Positions 1-8,307 of a DNA stretch of 64,000 bases are shown here, in pieces; the first letter of the stretch is position 1, and each line of letters opens with the position of its first letter. A program made the position numbers and the translations under genes. The notes beneath the pieces were generated by a model. The model saw only the letters and a list, made by a program, of their open reading frames with translations. It did not search any database and had not been told where the DNA came from. Source of the DNA: JAFCUW01 sp049897565 (lineage in GTDB: Bacteria > Pseudomonadota > Gammaproteobacteria > Burkholderiales > Burkholderiaceae_D); contig NZ_JAFCWM010000002.1 in the NCBI RefSeq assembly GCF_049897565.1, forward strand, positions 124,001 through 188,000, in the 5' to 3' direction.

Positions 1-523
1 CGCCGCCCATCTTCATGCCGGACGACTTCAGTTCGAAATCGGGATTGACCCGCACCGCCACCTTCGGCACGATGCCGAGCCGCTTGCCGGCCAGCGCGAT
101 GCGTTCCATCTCGGCGCCCGACTCCATGTTCAGCACCACGCCGGCGGCGACCGCGCAGGCCAGGTCGGCGTCGCTTTTTCCCGGGCCGGCGAAGCTGATC
201 AGGCCGGCGTCCATCGTCGTGTCGAGGGCGACGCGCTGCTCGCCGCCGGAGGCGATGTCGATGCCGTCGACCAGGGTGGCCATGTGCTGCACCACGGCCG
301 GCATCGGGTTCGCCTTCATGGCGTAGTGCAAGTGGATTTCCGGCGGCAGATATTCACGCAGCAGCGCGACGCGCTCGGTCAGCTTGGCGCGGTCGTAGGC
401 GTAGAACGGCGTGCTGCCAACCCGCTCGGCCAGCCGGGTCAGGGGCATGCCGCCTACCTGCAGGCAATCGTCGATGACGTCAAATTGCGTCATCGGCGCA
501 TGTTGGGGGCGCACGGCGCTCAT
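1..523 (-). CDS. Pyridoxal-dependent decarboxylase, XrtA-associated (partial)
   Basis: The 3' part lies beyond the left edge; about 174 N-terminal codons are visible. The translation reads like the ornithine/diaminopimelate decarboxylase fold (group IV): FYAYDRAKLTERV, then HYAMKANPMPAVV with the lysine expected to bind pyridoxal phosphate, then GIDIASGGE. From family knowledge this matches the decarboxylases that travel with exosortase A EPS loci. The substrate is unknown. The ATG at 523 overlaps the TGA of the upstream ligase (ATGA), so the two are translationally coupled. The edge cuts the gene, so length and C-terminal active-site residues cannot be judged. Confidence 0.85.
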   Translation of the reverse strand, partial: MSAVRPQHAPMTQFDVIDDCLQVGGMPLTRLAERVGSTPFYAYDRAKLTERVALLREYLPPEIHLHYAMKANPMPAVVQHMATLVDGIDIASGGEQRVALDTTMDAGLISFAGPGKSDADLACAVAAGVVLNMESGAEMERIALAGKRLGIVPKVAVRVNPDFELKSSGMKMGG

Positions 524-2106
524 TGGGCGGCTTCCATAAAAGTGTTTTCAAATTGCTGGCTGAGCAGCTTGCGGTCGATCTTGCCGTTCGGGTTGCGCGG
601 CAGGCTGGTGTCGGCCATGACGATGCGGGCCGGCAGCATGTAGGCCGGCAGGTGCGGCTTGCACGCCGCCATCAGTGCGTCGGCGTCAATCGCCATGCCT
701 TCCTTGCAGTGGGCGACGACGACGATCGCCTGGCCCAGGGTCGGGTGCGACACGCCGATCGCGGCCGCTTCGGCCACCTGCTCGCGGGCGTACACCACTT
801 CCTCCACCTCGCTCGGGCTGACCCGGTATCCGGACGTCTTGATCATCTCGTCGTTGCGGCTGATGAAGAAGAGGAAACCTTCTTCATCCTTGCGCACGGT
901 GTCGCCCGACCATACCGCCATTTCCGTCATCGTCAGGCCATGGTGGTTCGACACGACCGGTTTGAACCTTTCCGCCGTCTTGGCGCGGTCGTTCCAGTAG
1001 CCGAGCGAGACGAGCGCGCCGCGGTGCACCAGTTCGCCCGGTTCGCCCGGCTCGCACTCGGTGCCGTCGGCACGCAGCACGACTACTTCCGCGTTCGGGA
1101 TCGCCTTGCCCATCGAATCGGGACGGCGGTCGACTTCTTCTGGCGGCAAAAAGGTCGAGCGGAAAGCTTCGGTCAGGCCGTACATCAAGAACGGCTTGGC
1201 GTTCGGCAGCGCGCGGCGCAGCGCGTCGAGCGTCGGGCGCTGCATGGCGCCGCCCGAATTGGTGATGTAGCGCACCGTGCAGTCGGCCGGCCAGGTCAGC
1301 TGGGCGACCTGGATCCACAGCGGCGGCACGGCCGCCAGGCCGGTGATGCGCTCGGTCTCGACCGCCTTGACGATGTCGCGCGGCAGCAGATAATTGATCA
1401 GCACGGCGGTGGCGCCGACGTGGAACGCCGTCGTCAGCTGCGACAGGCCGTAGTCGAAACTGAGCGGCAGCACCGCCAGGATTCGGTCGGCGGCCGTGTT
1501 TTCGAGGTAGCTGGCGACGCTGGTGGCGCCGGCTACCATGTTGCGGTGCGACAGCACCACGCCCTTCGGCTTGCCGGTGCTGCCCGACGTGTACAGGATA
1601 GCGGCGATGTCGGCGTCGATGACGCGGTGCGGTTTCTGGCCGGCGGGCGCGGCCAGCAGCGCGTCCCACGGCTGCACGGCAACGCCTTCGACTGCCGGCA
1701 GCTTGTCGGCCGCGCCCGTCACCAGCACCAGCTTTAGGTCGGGGCACAGGGCCAGCGCGGGCGCGAGCAGGCGCAGGCGGTCGGCCGAGGTAACCAGCAC
1801 GCGCACGTTGCAGTCGGCCATGATGTAGCCGACCTGCTCGGGCTTGAGCAGCGGATTGACCGGCACGAACACGCCGCCGGCAGCGGCGGCGCCGAACATG
1901 GCGGCGACGTTCTCGACATTTTTTTCAATGTAGACGGCGACCCGCTCGCTGCGGCCCAGGCCGGCGGCCAGCAGGCCGTTGGCGACCTGGCTGACGGTGC
2001 CGGCCAGCGTGGCGTAGTCAAGGCGGCGCTTGCCGGAAACCAGCGCTTCGGCGCCCGGTGTGCGCCGGGCCGAGTTAAAGATGAATTCGTGGATCAGGTC
2101 ACTCAT
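520..2106 (-). CDS. AMP-forming acyl-CoA ligase, XrtA-associated
   Basis: A 528-residue member of the ANL superfamily of adenylate-forming enzymes. The P-loop motif ILYTSGSTGKPKG lies near residues 170-185, YGLTE in the middle, and NPNGKIDRK with the catalytic lysine near the C-terminus. It should activate a carboxylic acid with ATP and pass it to CoA or to a carrier protein; the acyl carrier protein at 6356 is a plausible partner (inference). I start at the ATG at 2106 (MSDLIHEF) because the ten codons upstream look non-conserved. It overlaps the decarboxylase by 4 bases. About 155 bp separate it from the flippase, enough for its own promoter. Confidence 0.9.
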   Translation of the reverse strand: MSDLIHEFIFNSARRTPGAEALVSGKRRLDYATLAGTVSQVANGLLAAGLGRSERVAVYIEKNVENVAAMFGAAAAGGVFVPVNPLLKPEQVGYIMADCNVRVLVTSADRLRLLAPALALCPDLKLVLVTGAADKLPAVEGVAVQPWDALLAAPAGQKPHRVIDADIAAILYTSGSTGKPKGVVLSHRNMVAGATSVASYLENTAADRILAVLPLSFDYGLSQLTTAFHVGATAVLINYLLPRDIVKAVETERITGLAAVPPLWIQVAQLTWPADCTVRYITNSGGAMQRPTLDALRRALPNAKPFLMYGLTEAFRSTFLPPEEVDRRPDSMGKAIPNAEVVVLRADGTECEPGEPGELVHRGALVSLGYWNDRAKTAERFKPVVSNHHGLTMTEMAVWSGDTVRKDEEGFLFFISRNDEMIKTSGYRVSPSEVEEVVYAREQVAEAAAIGVSHPTLGQAIVVVAHCKEGMAIDADALMAACKPHLPAYMLPARIVMADTSLPRNPNGKIDRKLLSQQFENTFMEAAQ

Positions 2107-2262
2107 GGGCGTGGTCGTTTGTGCAGGGTTTGGCAACTTTATTTGAACAGTTGCAACATAAGGCCAAATATTAACATTTCATTACGCAAATTCTTATCGT
2201 TTTTGCTTGTGTGTGGCTGCCAGCCGACGTTTTCCGCGTTCCCACATATATATAGCGCCCGC

Positions 2263-3759
2263 CTACACCAGCTTCAGGCCCAGTCCGGCTTTGCGCAGCG
2301 CCTGCTCGGCGCGTAACAAACATTCCTTTTCGGCCCCTTCCGGCCGCCCGCTCAGCCTCCACAATGCATACAGCGACACCGAATACACCAGCGCGCCTAC
2401 GGCAATACACAACAGCAGGGCCAGCACGTAGGTGTGGGTCTGGGTGCCCAGGGTGAGCTGATGCTTCACCGCATACACGGCCAGCGTCATCAGCGCCACT
2501 GCGGCGGTCGGGCGCCACAGCCGTGCGGCGTACCCGAGGACTGACAGGTTCAACTGCCTGTGGATCAGGATCTGGTTGACTGGCACCATGCAGATGGCCG
2601 TGATCAGGAACGACCAGGCCGCGCCGGTCGCGCCCCATTTCCAGGTGGCCGGCAGCAGCAACGCCACCAGCACCACAAACTGCGCCGCCGCAACAATGGT
2701 GATCAGGCGAGGACGCCCGACTGCCAGGTAGACATACCCGATGTTCGTCTGCAGTGCCGTCAAGACGCTGAACAGCGAAAGGATCTGGATCAGCGGGATC
2801 GCGTCCAGCCACTTCCAGCCCAGCACCGCCGGCACCATCAGGTCGGCCACAACGGCGATGCCGATACCCATCGGCAGCGTGAACAGCGCAATGACGGAAA
2901 TGACGCCAAGAAAGCTGCTGCGCAGCTGGTCTATGTCGTGCGAAAGGCGCGAATAGCCCGGGAAGGCGGCGCGGTTGATCGGTGCGACCAGCTCGGTAGT
3001 TGGCAAGGTCGCGAACTCGTATGAAATGGCATAGACGCCAAGGCCGGTGACGCCAGCGAGCTTGCCGATGACGAATTCCGATGCGCGCCCATTCAGGAAG
3101 ATGAGCACGTTGTTGATAAACAACCACTTGGACGAGTTAAACAGATCGACGCGCGCCTTCAGCGACAGTTTGGGCCGGTAGTCGCTGACCAGGTAGGACA
3201 GCACCACCGACGCGACGGTGCCGGTCAGCTGGCCAATCACCAGCGCCCAATAGCTGTGCAGCCAGATGGCGATCGGGATCGTCACGATCACCGGCGCCAG
3301 GCGCTTGCCGAGCATGAATTTGAATTCGCGGTCGAAGCGCATTTCGCGCCGGAAGATGACCGGGCCGATATTCGACAGCCCGCCGATGAAGCAGCCCAGC
3401 GCCAGCGAGTACACCACCGCTTCGAGCCGCGGCTCGTGGTAGAACAGCGCGACCGCATGGGCCAGCGCTGCCAGCAGCAGCGCCGTCACCGTGCCGAAAA
3501 TGACATTGAAGGTCCAGGCCGTATCAAATTCATCACGGCCGGCATCCGGCTTCTGGATCAGGTGAACATCGAAGCTGAATGCGAACAGCAGCGCCAGCGC
3601 GCCGATCAGCATCATCGCGATTGCAACCAGACCGAAATCGACCGGCGCCAGCAGGCGGGCCAGCACGATCGTACTGACCAGCCCCACACCGCGGTCGATC
3701 AGCTTAAAAGCGACCATCCACACGGCGCCCTTGGCAATTTGGTTATTGATTTTTTCCAT
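2263..3759 (-). CDS. Wzx-type polysaccharide flippase (MOP superfamily)
   Basis: A 498-residue protein with about 12-14 hydrophobic segments. The opening, AVWMVAFKLIDRGVGLVST followed by ARLLAPVDFGLVAIA, is typical of the polysaccharide transporter branch of the MOP superfamily (Wzx/WzxC-like). It should move lipid-linked repeat units across the inner membrane. The ATG at 3759 (MEKINNQIAKGAVW) is chosen because family members begin just before this segment; the 24 upstream codons are not typical. It is divergent from the aminotransferase operon across about 200 bp. No Wzy polymerase was recognised in the window. Confidence 0.88.
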   Translation of the reverse strand: MEKINNQIAKGAVWMVAFKLIDRGVGLVSTIVLARLLAPVDFGLVAIAMMLIGALALLFAFSFDVHLIQKPDAGRDEFDTAWTFNVIFGTVTALLLAALAHAVALFYHEPRLEAVVYSLALGCFIGGLSNIGPVIFRREMRFDREFKFMLGKRLAPVIVTIPIAIWLHSYWALVIGQLTGTVASVVLSYLVSDYRPKLSLKARVDLFNSSKWLFINNVLIFLNGRASEFVIGKLAGVTGLGVYAISYEFATLPTTELVAPINRAAFPGYSRLSHDIDQLRSSFLGVISVIALFTLPMGIGIAVVADLMVPAVLGWKWLDAIPLIQILSLFSVLTALQTNIGYVYLAVGRPRLITIVAAAQFVVLVALLLPATWKWGATGAAWSFLITAICMVPVNQILIHRQLNLSVLGYAARLWRPTAAVALMTLAVYAVKHQLTLGTQTHTYVLALLLCIAVGALVYSVSLYALWRLSGRPEGAEKECLLRAEQALRKAGLGLKLV

Positions 3760-3921
3760 TGGGCAGGACGACCTTTGGTGATTCGCAGCGCTAATACGGC
3801 ATTTTATTGTCGAGTTGCATTGTAGCAGCAATCAATTTCCGTTAAACACCGCACACGTCGCGTTTTGCAACATATCGTGCTCGATTGCATTTCTGTGAAG
3901 CCAATTTTTTGCCAGACGGGT

Positions 3922-3927
3922 TATACT
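3922..3927 (+). promoter_or_regulatory. Candidate -10 box for the 3961-10243 operon
   Basis: TATACT lies 33 bp before the ATG at 3961, in the divergent gap between the flippase and the aminotransferase. No good -35 hexamer is found at 17 bp (AGCCAA), so this is a weak call; an activator-dependent promoter is possible. Confidence 0.3.
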
Positions 3928-3960
3928 CCGGAATGATGTAGAAATTGAAACTAGGAATCT

Positions 3961-5262
3961 ATGGACACTGATGTCAAGCGGACGATGGACGGCGCCGTAC
4001 AGTACCCGCCGCGAACCGGCAGCAGCACTGTGGCGGACGCCGAAGCGTCCGCCAGCCCGGCGTCCGACCGTCCCCACTTCCCTGCCGCCGTCGCACCGGT
4101 GTCGCCGGTGCTGTCGTTCGACTCGTTTTTCGACAGCGGCGCGCCGCCGGTGCGCTCGATCCTCGACGCGGGCCAGGCGCGCGAGGTGACCAGCGGCCGC
4201 ATCGCCATCGCGCTGGCGTTGCGCCAGATGAACATCAAGGCCGGCGACTCGGTGCTGGTGCCGTCGTTCCACTGCGCCTCGATGATCGAGCCGGTGACCT
4301 GGTCGGGCGCCACGCCCGTGTTCTACCGCATCAATGACGACACGTCGATCAACCTCGACGACATCGCATCCAAGCTCGACGGCACCAGCAAGGTGCTGAT
4401 GGTGACCAATTACTTCGGCTTCCCGCAGGACCTGTCGGCCATCCGCGCGTTTTGCGACCGCCACAACTTGCTGATGCTGGAAGACTGCGCCCATTGCTTC
4501 CTGGGCGAACACAAGGGCCGGCCGGTCGGCTCCTACGGCGACTATGCGATCGCCAGCAGCATGAAGTTCTTCCCGATTTACGAAGGCGGGCTGCTGGTGT
4601 CGGCCCGCCATTCGCTCGACGCGGTGACGCTGCGCTCGGCCGGCAAGGGCTTCGAGGCAAAAGCGGCGCTCAACGCGCTCGAAGACAGCTTTTCGTTCGG
4701 CCGCCTTGGCGTCGTCAAGGCGCTACTGTGGCTGCCGCTGGCAACCAAGGATTTCCTGTGGCGCTCGATCAAGAAGGCCAAGCCGGCCGGCGCCCACTCG
4801 ATGGTGCCGGGCTCGTCCGAAGGCGGCTTCAGCTTCGATCCGGCTTGGCTCGACAAGCACTCGTCGATGTTCTCGCGCGCGATGCTGAAACTGGTGTCGC
4901 GCCCGCGCATGGGCGCCCTGCGCCGCAAGAACTACCTGAAAATGGCGGCCGCGCTCGAAGGCGTGCCCGGCTGCCGGCCGCTGTTTTCCACCTTGCCCGA
5001 GGGCGTCTACCCTTGGGTGTTCCCCCTACTTACCGACAATCCCCAGCCGGCGTTCAACACGCTCAAGTCGCGCGGCGTGCCGATCATTCGATTCGGCGAA
5101 TACCTGTGGCCCGGCGTCGACGCCACGGTCTGCGCCAATAGCGTCGACCTGTCGAAGCGCGTGATGTCGTTTTCCTGCCATCAGGAACTGCGCGAGGACG
5201 AACTGGACTGGATGATCGACCAAATCAAGGACGCGCTGCGCGCGCACCCACAGCCACTATGA
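3961..5262 (+). CDS. DegT/DnrJ/EryC1/StrS-type aminotransferase
   Basis: A 433-residue PLP-dependent aminotransferase-fold protein. After a variable, Pro/Ala-rich N-terminus of about 45 residues it shows SGRIAIALALRQM, VLVPSFHCASMIEP, LEDCAHCF and SSMKFFPIYEGG. Lys202 in SSMKF is the likely Schiff-base lysine. Such enzymes usually aminate keto-sugar nucleotides, but this sequence is an outlying type, so the substrate is open. AGGA lies 4 bases before the ATG. It is first of a rightward operon and its TGA overlaps the next start (ATGATG), indicating coupled translation. Confidence 0.82.
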   Translation: MDTDVKRTMDGAVQYPPRTGSSTVADAEASASPASDRPHFPAAVAPVSPVLSFDSFFDSGAPPVRSILDAGQAREVTSGRIAIALALRQMNIKAGDSVLVPSFHCASMIEPVTWSGATPVFYRINDDTSINLDDIASKLDGTSKVLMVTNYFGFPQDLSAIRAFCDRHNLLMLEDCAHCFLGEHKGRPVGSYGDYAIASSMKFFPIYEGGLLVSARHSLDAVTLRSAGKGFEAKAALNALEDSFSFGRLGVVKALLWLPLATKDFLWRSIKKAKPAGAHSMVPGSSEGGFSFDPAWLDKHSSMFSRAMLKLVSRPRMGALRRKNYLKMAAALEGVPGCRPLFSTLPEGVYPWVFPLLTDNPQPAFNTLKSRGVPIIRFGEYLWPGVDATVCANSVDLSKRVMSFSCHQELREDELDWMIDQIKDALRAHPQPL

Positions 5263-6353
5263 TGAACTGGACTATCGTCCCGGCGAGCGAATTCGCCCGG
5301 CATGCCGAACAATGGCACCAACTGAACCGGCAAGGCCCGCGCTCGCCGCTGTTCGAGCTCGATTTCGTCCAGCCGTTGCTGGCCGAATTTGGCACCGGCG
5401 CGGAAATGCTGGCAATTTGCCGCGACGGCAAGCTGGTGGTGGCGATGGCGATCATGGCGCCGGTGCGGCGCGGCGCCTGGGCCACGTTCCAGCCGTCGCA
5501 GGCGCCGCTCGGCATGTGGATGAGCTTGCGCGGCGCCGACCTCGACGCCCTGCTCTCCTCTCTGATGCGCAAGCTGCCGGGCCTGCCGCTGGTGGTCGGC
5601 CTGACCCAGTGCGACCCGCTGCTGCTGGCGCGCCCGGACGCCGCAAGCGCCGTGCAGACCGCCGACTACATCGACACCGCGCGCATCACCGTGACTGGGA
5701 CCTTTGACGAGTACTGGGCGGCGCGCGGCAAGAACTTGCGCGCCAACCTGAAAAAGCAGCGCGCCCGCATGCTCAAGGAAGACATTGTCGCGCGCATGGA
5801 CACCCTCAGCGCCCCGGAAGACATGGCGGCGGCGGTGGCCCAGTTCGGCCTGCTCGAAAGCGCCGGCTGGAAGGCGCAGGGCGGCACCGCGATCCATCCG
5901 GACAACGCCCAGGGCCGCTTCTACCGCAGCATGCTAGAAGGCTTCTGCCGGCGCGGCGCGGCCGTCATGATCCGCTACTTTTTTAACGACAAAGTCGTGG
6001 CGATGGACCTGTGCATCGAGGGCGACGGCGTGCGCGTGATCCTGAAGACCACCTACGACGAAAGCGTGCCTAGCCACTATTCGCCGGCCTTCCTGATGCG
6101 CGAGGAAAGCTGCCAGCAGATGTTCGCCAACAAGACCTACGGCACGCTCGAGTTCTACGGCAAGGTCATGGACTGGCATACCAAATGGACCGATGAGGTG
6201 CGCACGTTGTACCATGTCAACAGTTACCGCTGGCCGATCCTGCTGCGGCTGCACACCTTCGTCAAAAACCGTCCCGGCCGCCAGCAAGCGCAGCCATTAC
6301 CCGAGCCGGCGGTCGCCGCGCCCCCGCTCGCCAACAACCAATCGTCGGAATAA
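5259..6353 (+). CDS. FemAB/CelD-like GNAT acyltransferase
   Basis: A 364-residue protein. The central stretch FDEYWAARGKNLRANLKKQRARML followed by GWKAQGGTAI and a C-terminal block with MDLCIEGDGVRVILKTTYDE matches the GNAT/FemAB-like acetyltransferases common in exopolysaccharide loci (BcsL/CelD type). It probably transfers an acyl or aminoacyl group to a sugar precursor or to the acyl carrier protein next door (inference). No signal peptide is seen, so it is cytoplasmic. It overlaps the aminotransferase stop; a second ATG three bases later is an equal alternative start. Confidence 0.75.
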   Translation: MMNWTIVPASEFARHAEQWHQLNRQGPRSPLFELDFVQPLLAEFGTGAEMLAICRDGKLVVAMAIMAPVRRGAWATFQPSQAPLGMWMSLRGADLDALLSSLMRKLPGLPLVVGLTQCDPLLLARPDAASAVQTADYIDTARITVTGTFDEYWAARGKNLRANLKKQRARMLKEDIVARMDTLSAPEDMAAAVAQFGLLESAGWKAQGGTAIHPDNAQGRFYRSMLEGFCRRGAAVMIRYFFNDKVVAMDLCIEGDGVRVILKTTYDESVPSHYSPAFLMREESCQQMFANKTYGTLEFYGKVMDWHTKWTDEVRTLYHVNSYRWPILLRLHTFVKNRPGRQQAQPLPEPAVAAPPLANNQSSE

Positions 6354-6355
6354 TC

Positions 6356-6601
6356 ATGTACCTGGAAGAAGTTAAAACAATTTTGGCTGACGTCCTCAGC
6401 CTTGGCGCCGCCAAAGACAGCCTGACCGAACAATCGGCACTGCTCGGCAGCATCCCCGAACTCGACTCGATGGCAGTGGTGAACCTGATCACCGCGCTCG
6501 AAGAACACTTCGGCATCACCGTGGACGACGACGAGATCAGCGCCACCACGTTCGAAACGCTCGGAAGCCTGACCGCTTTCGTGCAGCAAAAACTGGCGTA
6601 G
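6356..6601 (+). CDS. Acyl carrier protein
   Basis: An 81-residue acidic protein. The motif ELDSMAVV contains Ser38, the expected 4'-phosphopantetheine site, followed by ALEEHFGITVDDDEI typical of helix 3. It sits two bases after the acetyltransferase and three before hydrolase 2. An acyl carrier protein beside an AMP ligase, a FemAB-like transferase and two hydrolases implies a thioester-bound acyl intermediate in this locus. It is a specialised carrier rather than the fatty-acid one, judging by context. Confidence 0.88.
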   Translation: MYLEEVKTILADVLSLGAAKDSLTEQSALLGSIPELDSMAVVNLITALEEHFGITVDDDEISATTFETLGSLTAFVQQKLA

Positions 6602-6604
6602 TCG

Positions 6605-7447
6605 ATGCCGGTTCCAGACGCTCCACGCGCCGAGGCCTTTTTCCTGCAAACGGAACCTGGCCAGCGCTTTTGCCTGTTCCATCCGCCGGCCGGCGCCTGC
6701 CGCGGCGCGCTGCTGTACGTGCCGCCGTTCGGTGAAGAGATGAACAAGTCGCGCCGCATGGCCGCGCTGCAGGCGCGCGACCTGGCCGCGCGCGGCTTCG
6801 GCGTGCTGCTGATCGACCTGTACGGCTGTGGCGACAGCAGCGGCGACTTCGGCGAAGCGCGCTGGGACCTCTGGAAGCACGACCTGGCGCTTGGCCAGCG
6901 CTGGCTGCGCGAGCGCCTCGGCGTGCCGGTCAGCCTGTGGGGCCTGCGCCTGGGCGCCCTGCTGGCGCTCGACTTCGCGCGTGATGCGCACGAGCCGGTC
7001 GCCAGCCTGATGCTGTGGCAGCCGGTGCAAAGCGGCGCCACCTTCCTGACCCAGTTCCTGCGCCTGCGAATCGCCAACGACATGCTATCGGACGACAAGG
7101 AAAAAGGCGGCGGCACCAAGGCGCTGCGGGACCAGCTGCGCGCCGGCGAGGCACTTGAAATAGCCGGCTACGAGTTGGCGCCGGCGATGGCCGACGCCAT
7201 CGAGTCGCTCGACGCCGCCGCGCTGTTCGTTGCCAGCTGCCCGGTGCACTGGTTCGAAGCGGTGCCGGCCGACGGCCGCCCGATTTCGCCCGCCGCCTCC
7301 AAGGTCACAACCGCGTGGCAAGCAGCCGGCGCCGCGCCGCAGATCCACCTGGTCACCTGCCCGCCGTTCTGGGCCGCCCAGGAAGTGACCGAATGCGCGG
7401 CCCTGGTGGCAGCCACGACGGCGGTGTTTGCAGGGATAGCGGCATGA
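6605..7447 (+). CDS. Hydrolase 2, exosortase A system-associated
   Basis: A 280-residue alpha/beta-hydrolase. It shows YVPPFGEEMNKSRR, then LIDLYGCGDSSG, then the nucleophile-elbow region SLWGLRLGALLALDF. The elbow reads G-L-R-L-G, with Arg where a catalytic Ser would be. My recollection of this XrtA-linked family is that it keeps this feature, so the mechanism is unclear. The reaction is unknown; cleavage or transfer of an acyl group from the neighbouring carrier protein is a guess. It overlaps hydrolase 1 by 4 bases (ATGA). Confidence 0.85.
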   Translation: MPVPDAPRAEAFFLQTEPGQRFCLFHPPAGACRGALLYVPPFGEEMNKSRRMAALQARDLAARGFGVLLIDLYGCGDSSGDFGEARWDLWKHDLALGQRWLRERLGVPVSLWGLRLGALLALDFARDAHEPVASLMLWQPVQSGATFLTQFLRLRIANDMLSDDKEKGGGTKALRDQLRAGEALEIAGYELAPAMADAIESLDAAALFVASCPVHWFEAVPADGRPISPAASKVTTAWQAAGAAPQIHLVTCPPFWAAQEVTECAALVAATTAVFAGIAA

Positions 7448-8307
7448 ATTACCAGGAAACAGCCGTCAACTTTACCTGCCGAGACGACAGCCTGTACGGC
7501 ATCGCCAGCCTGCCGGCGCAAGGCGCCGCGCGCGGCGTGCTGGTCGTCGTCGGCGGGCCGCAATACCGCGCCGGCAGCCACCGCCAGTTCACTTTGCTGG
7601 CGCGCAGCCTGGCCGAGCAGGGAATTCCGGCCATGCGCTTCGACTACCGTGGCATGGGCGACAGCGGCGGCGAGCCGCGCAGCTTCGAGGACGTCCAGCA
7701 TGACCTGCGCGCGGCGATCGACCATTTTCTGACCTTGGTGCCGGGCATGCGCGAAGTGGTGATCTGGGGCCTGTGCGACGCCGCCTCGGCCGCCCTGTTC
7801 TACGGCGCCAGCGACGCGCGCGTGTGCGGCCTGGTGCTGCTCAATCCGTGGGTGCGCACCACCGGCGGCCACGCCAAGGCGACCCTGAAGCACTACTACG
7901 TCGACCGCCTGCTGCAGCCGGCGCTGTGGCGCAAGATCGCCAGCGGGCGCTTCGACTACCGCGGCGCGCTGCGCTCGTTTACCAGGCTGCTCGGCGCCGC
8001 CCGCGGCAGCGCCGACGCGCCGGCGCCCGAGGCGGGCGAGCCGGCCGACTCCTGCGCGCCGCTCCCCGATCGCATGCTCGCCGGGATGACCAAATTTAAA
8101 GGCAAGGTTTTGTTGATACTGAGTGGACGCGACCTGACGGCGCAGGAGTTTTCCGACCTGGCGAAAGGCTCGCCCCAGTGGCAGCGGCTGCTCGGCGCCA
8201 GCCACGTCACGCGTCAGGCGCTCGACGAGGCGGACCATACGTTCTCGCGCCGCGTCTGGCGCGACCAGGTCTCCGGCTGGACCGGCGAGTGGGTGAAATC
8301 ATGGTAA
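7444..8307 (+). CDS. Hydrolase 1, exosortase A system-associated
   Basis: A 287-residue alpha/beta-hydrolase with VLVVVGGPQYRAGSHRQF near residues 34-51, the MRFDYRGMGDSGG turn, and the elbow VIWGLCDAASAAL, where Cys occupies the nucleophile position. This combination is characteristic of hydrolase 1 in exosortase A EPS loci. The substrate is unknown. It starts inside the end of hydrolase 2, and its own stop overlaps the following glycosyltransferase start by 7 bases. Confidence 0.85.
   Translation: MNYQETAVNFTCRDDSLYGIASLPAQGAARGVLVVVGGPQYRAGSHRQFTLLARSLAEQGIPAMRFDYRGMGDSGGEPRSFEDVQHDLRAAIDHFLTLVPGMREVVIWGLCDAASAALFYGASDARVCGLVLLNPWVRTTGGHAKATLKHYYVDRLLQPALWRKIASGRFDYRGALRSFTRLLGAARGSADAPAPEAGEPADSCAPLPDRMLAGMTKFKGKVLLILSGRDLTAQEFSDLAKGSPQWQRLLGASHVTRQALDEADHTFSRRVWRDQVSGWTGEWVKSW

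Noticed and set aside
523..1737. Long open frame opposite the ligase gene
   Set aside because: It is a GC-rich antisense shadow with Arg/His-rich composition and no motifs; the minus-strand gene has clear catalytic motifs.
2107..2262. Sigma-54 promoter before the ligase (TGGCC...TTGCA)
   Set aside because: The GG-to-GC spacing is 9 rather than 10 bp and the -24 block is poor.
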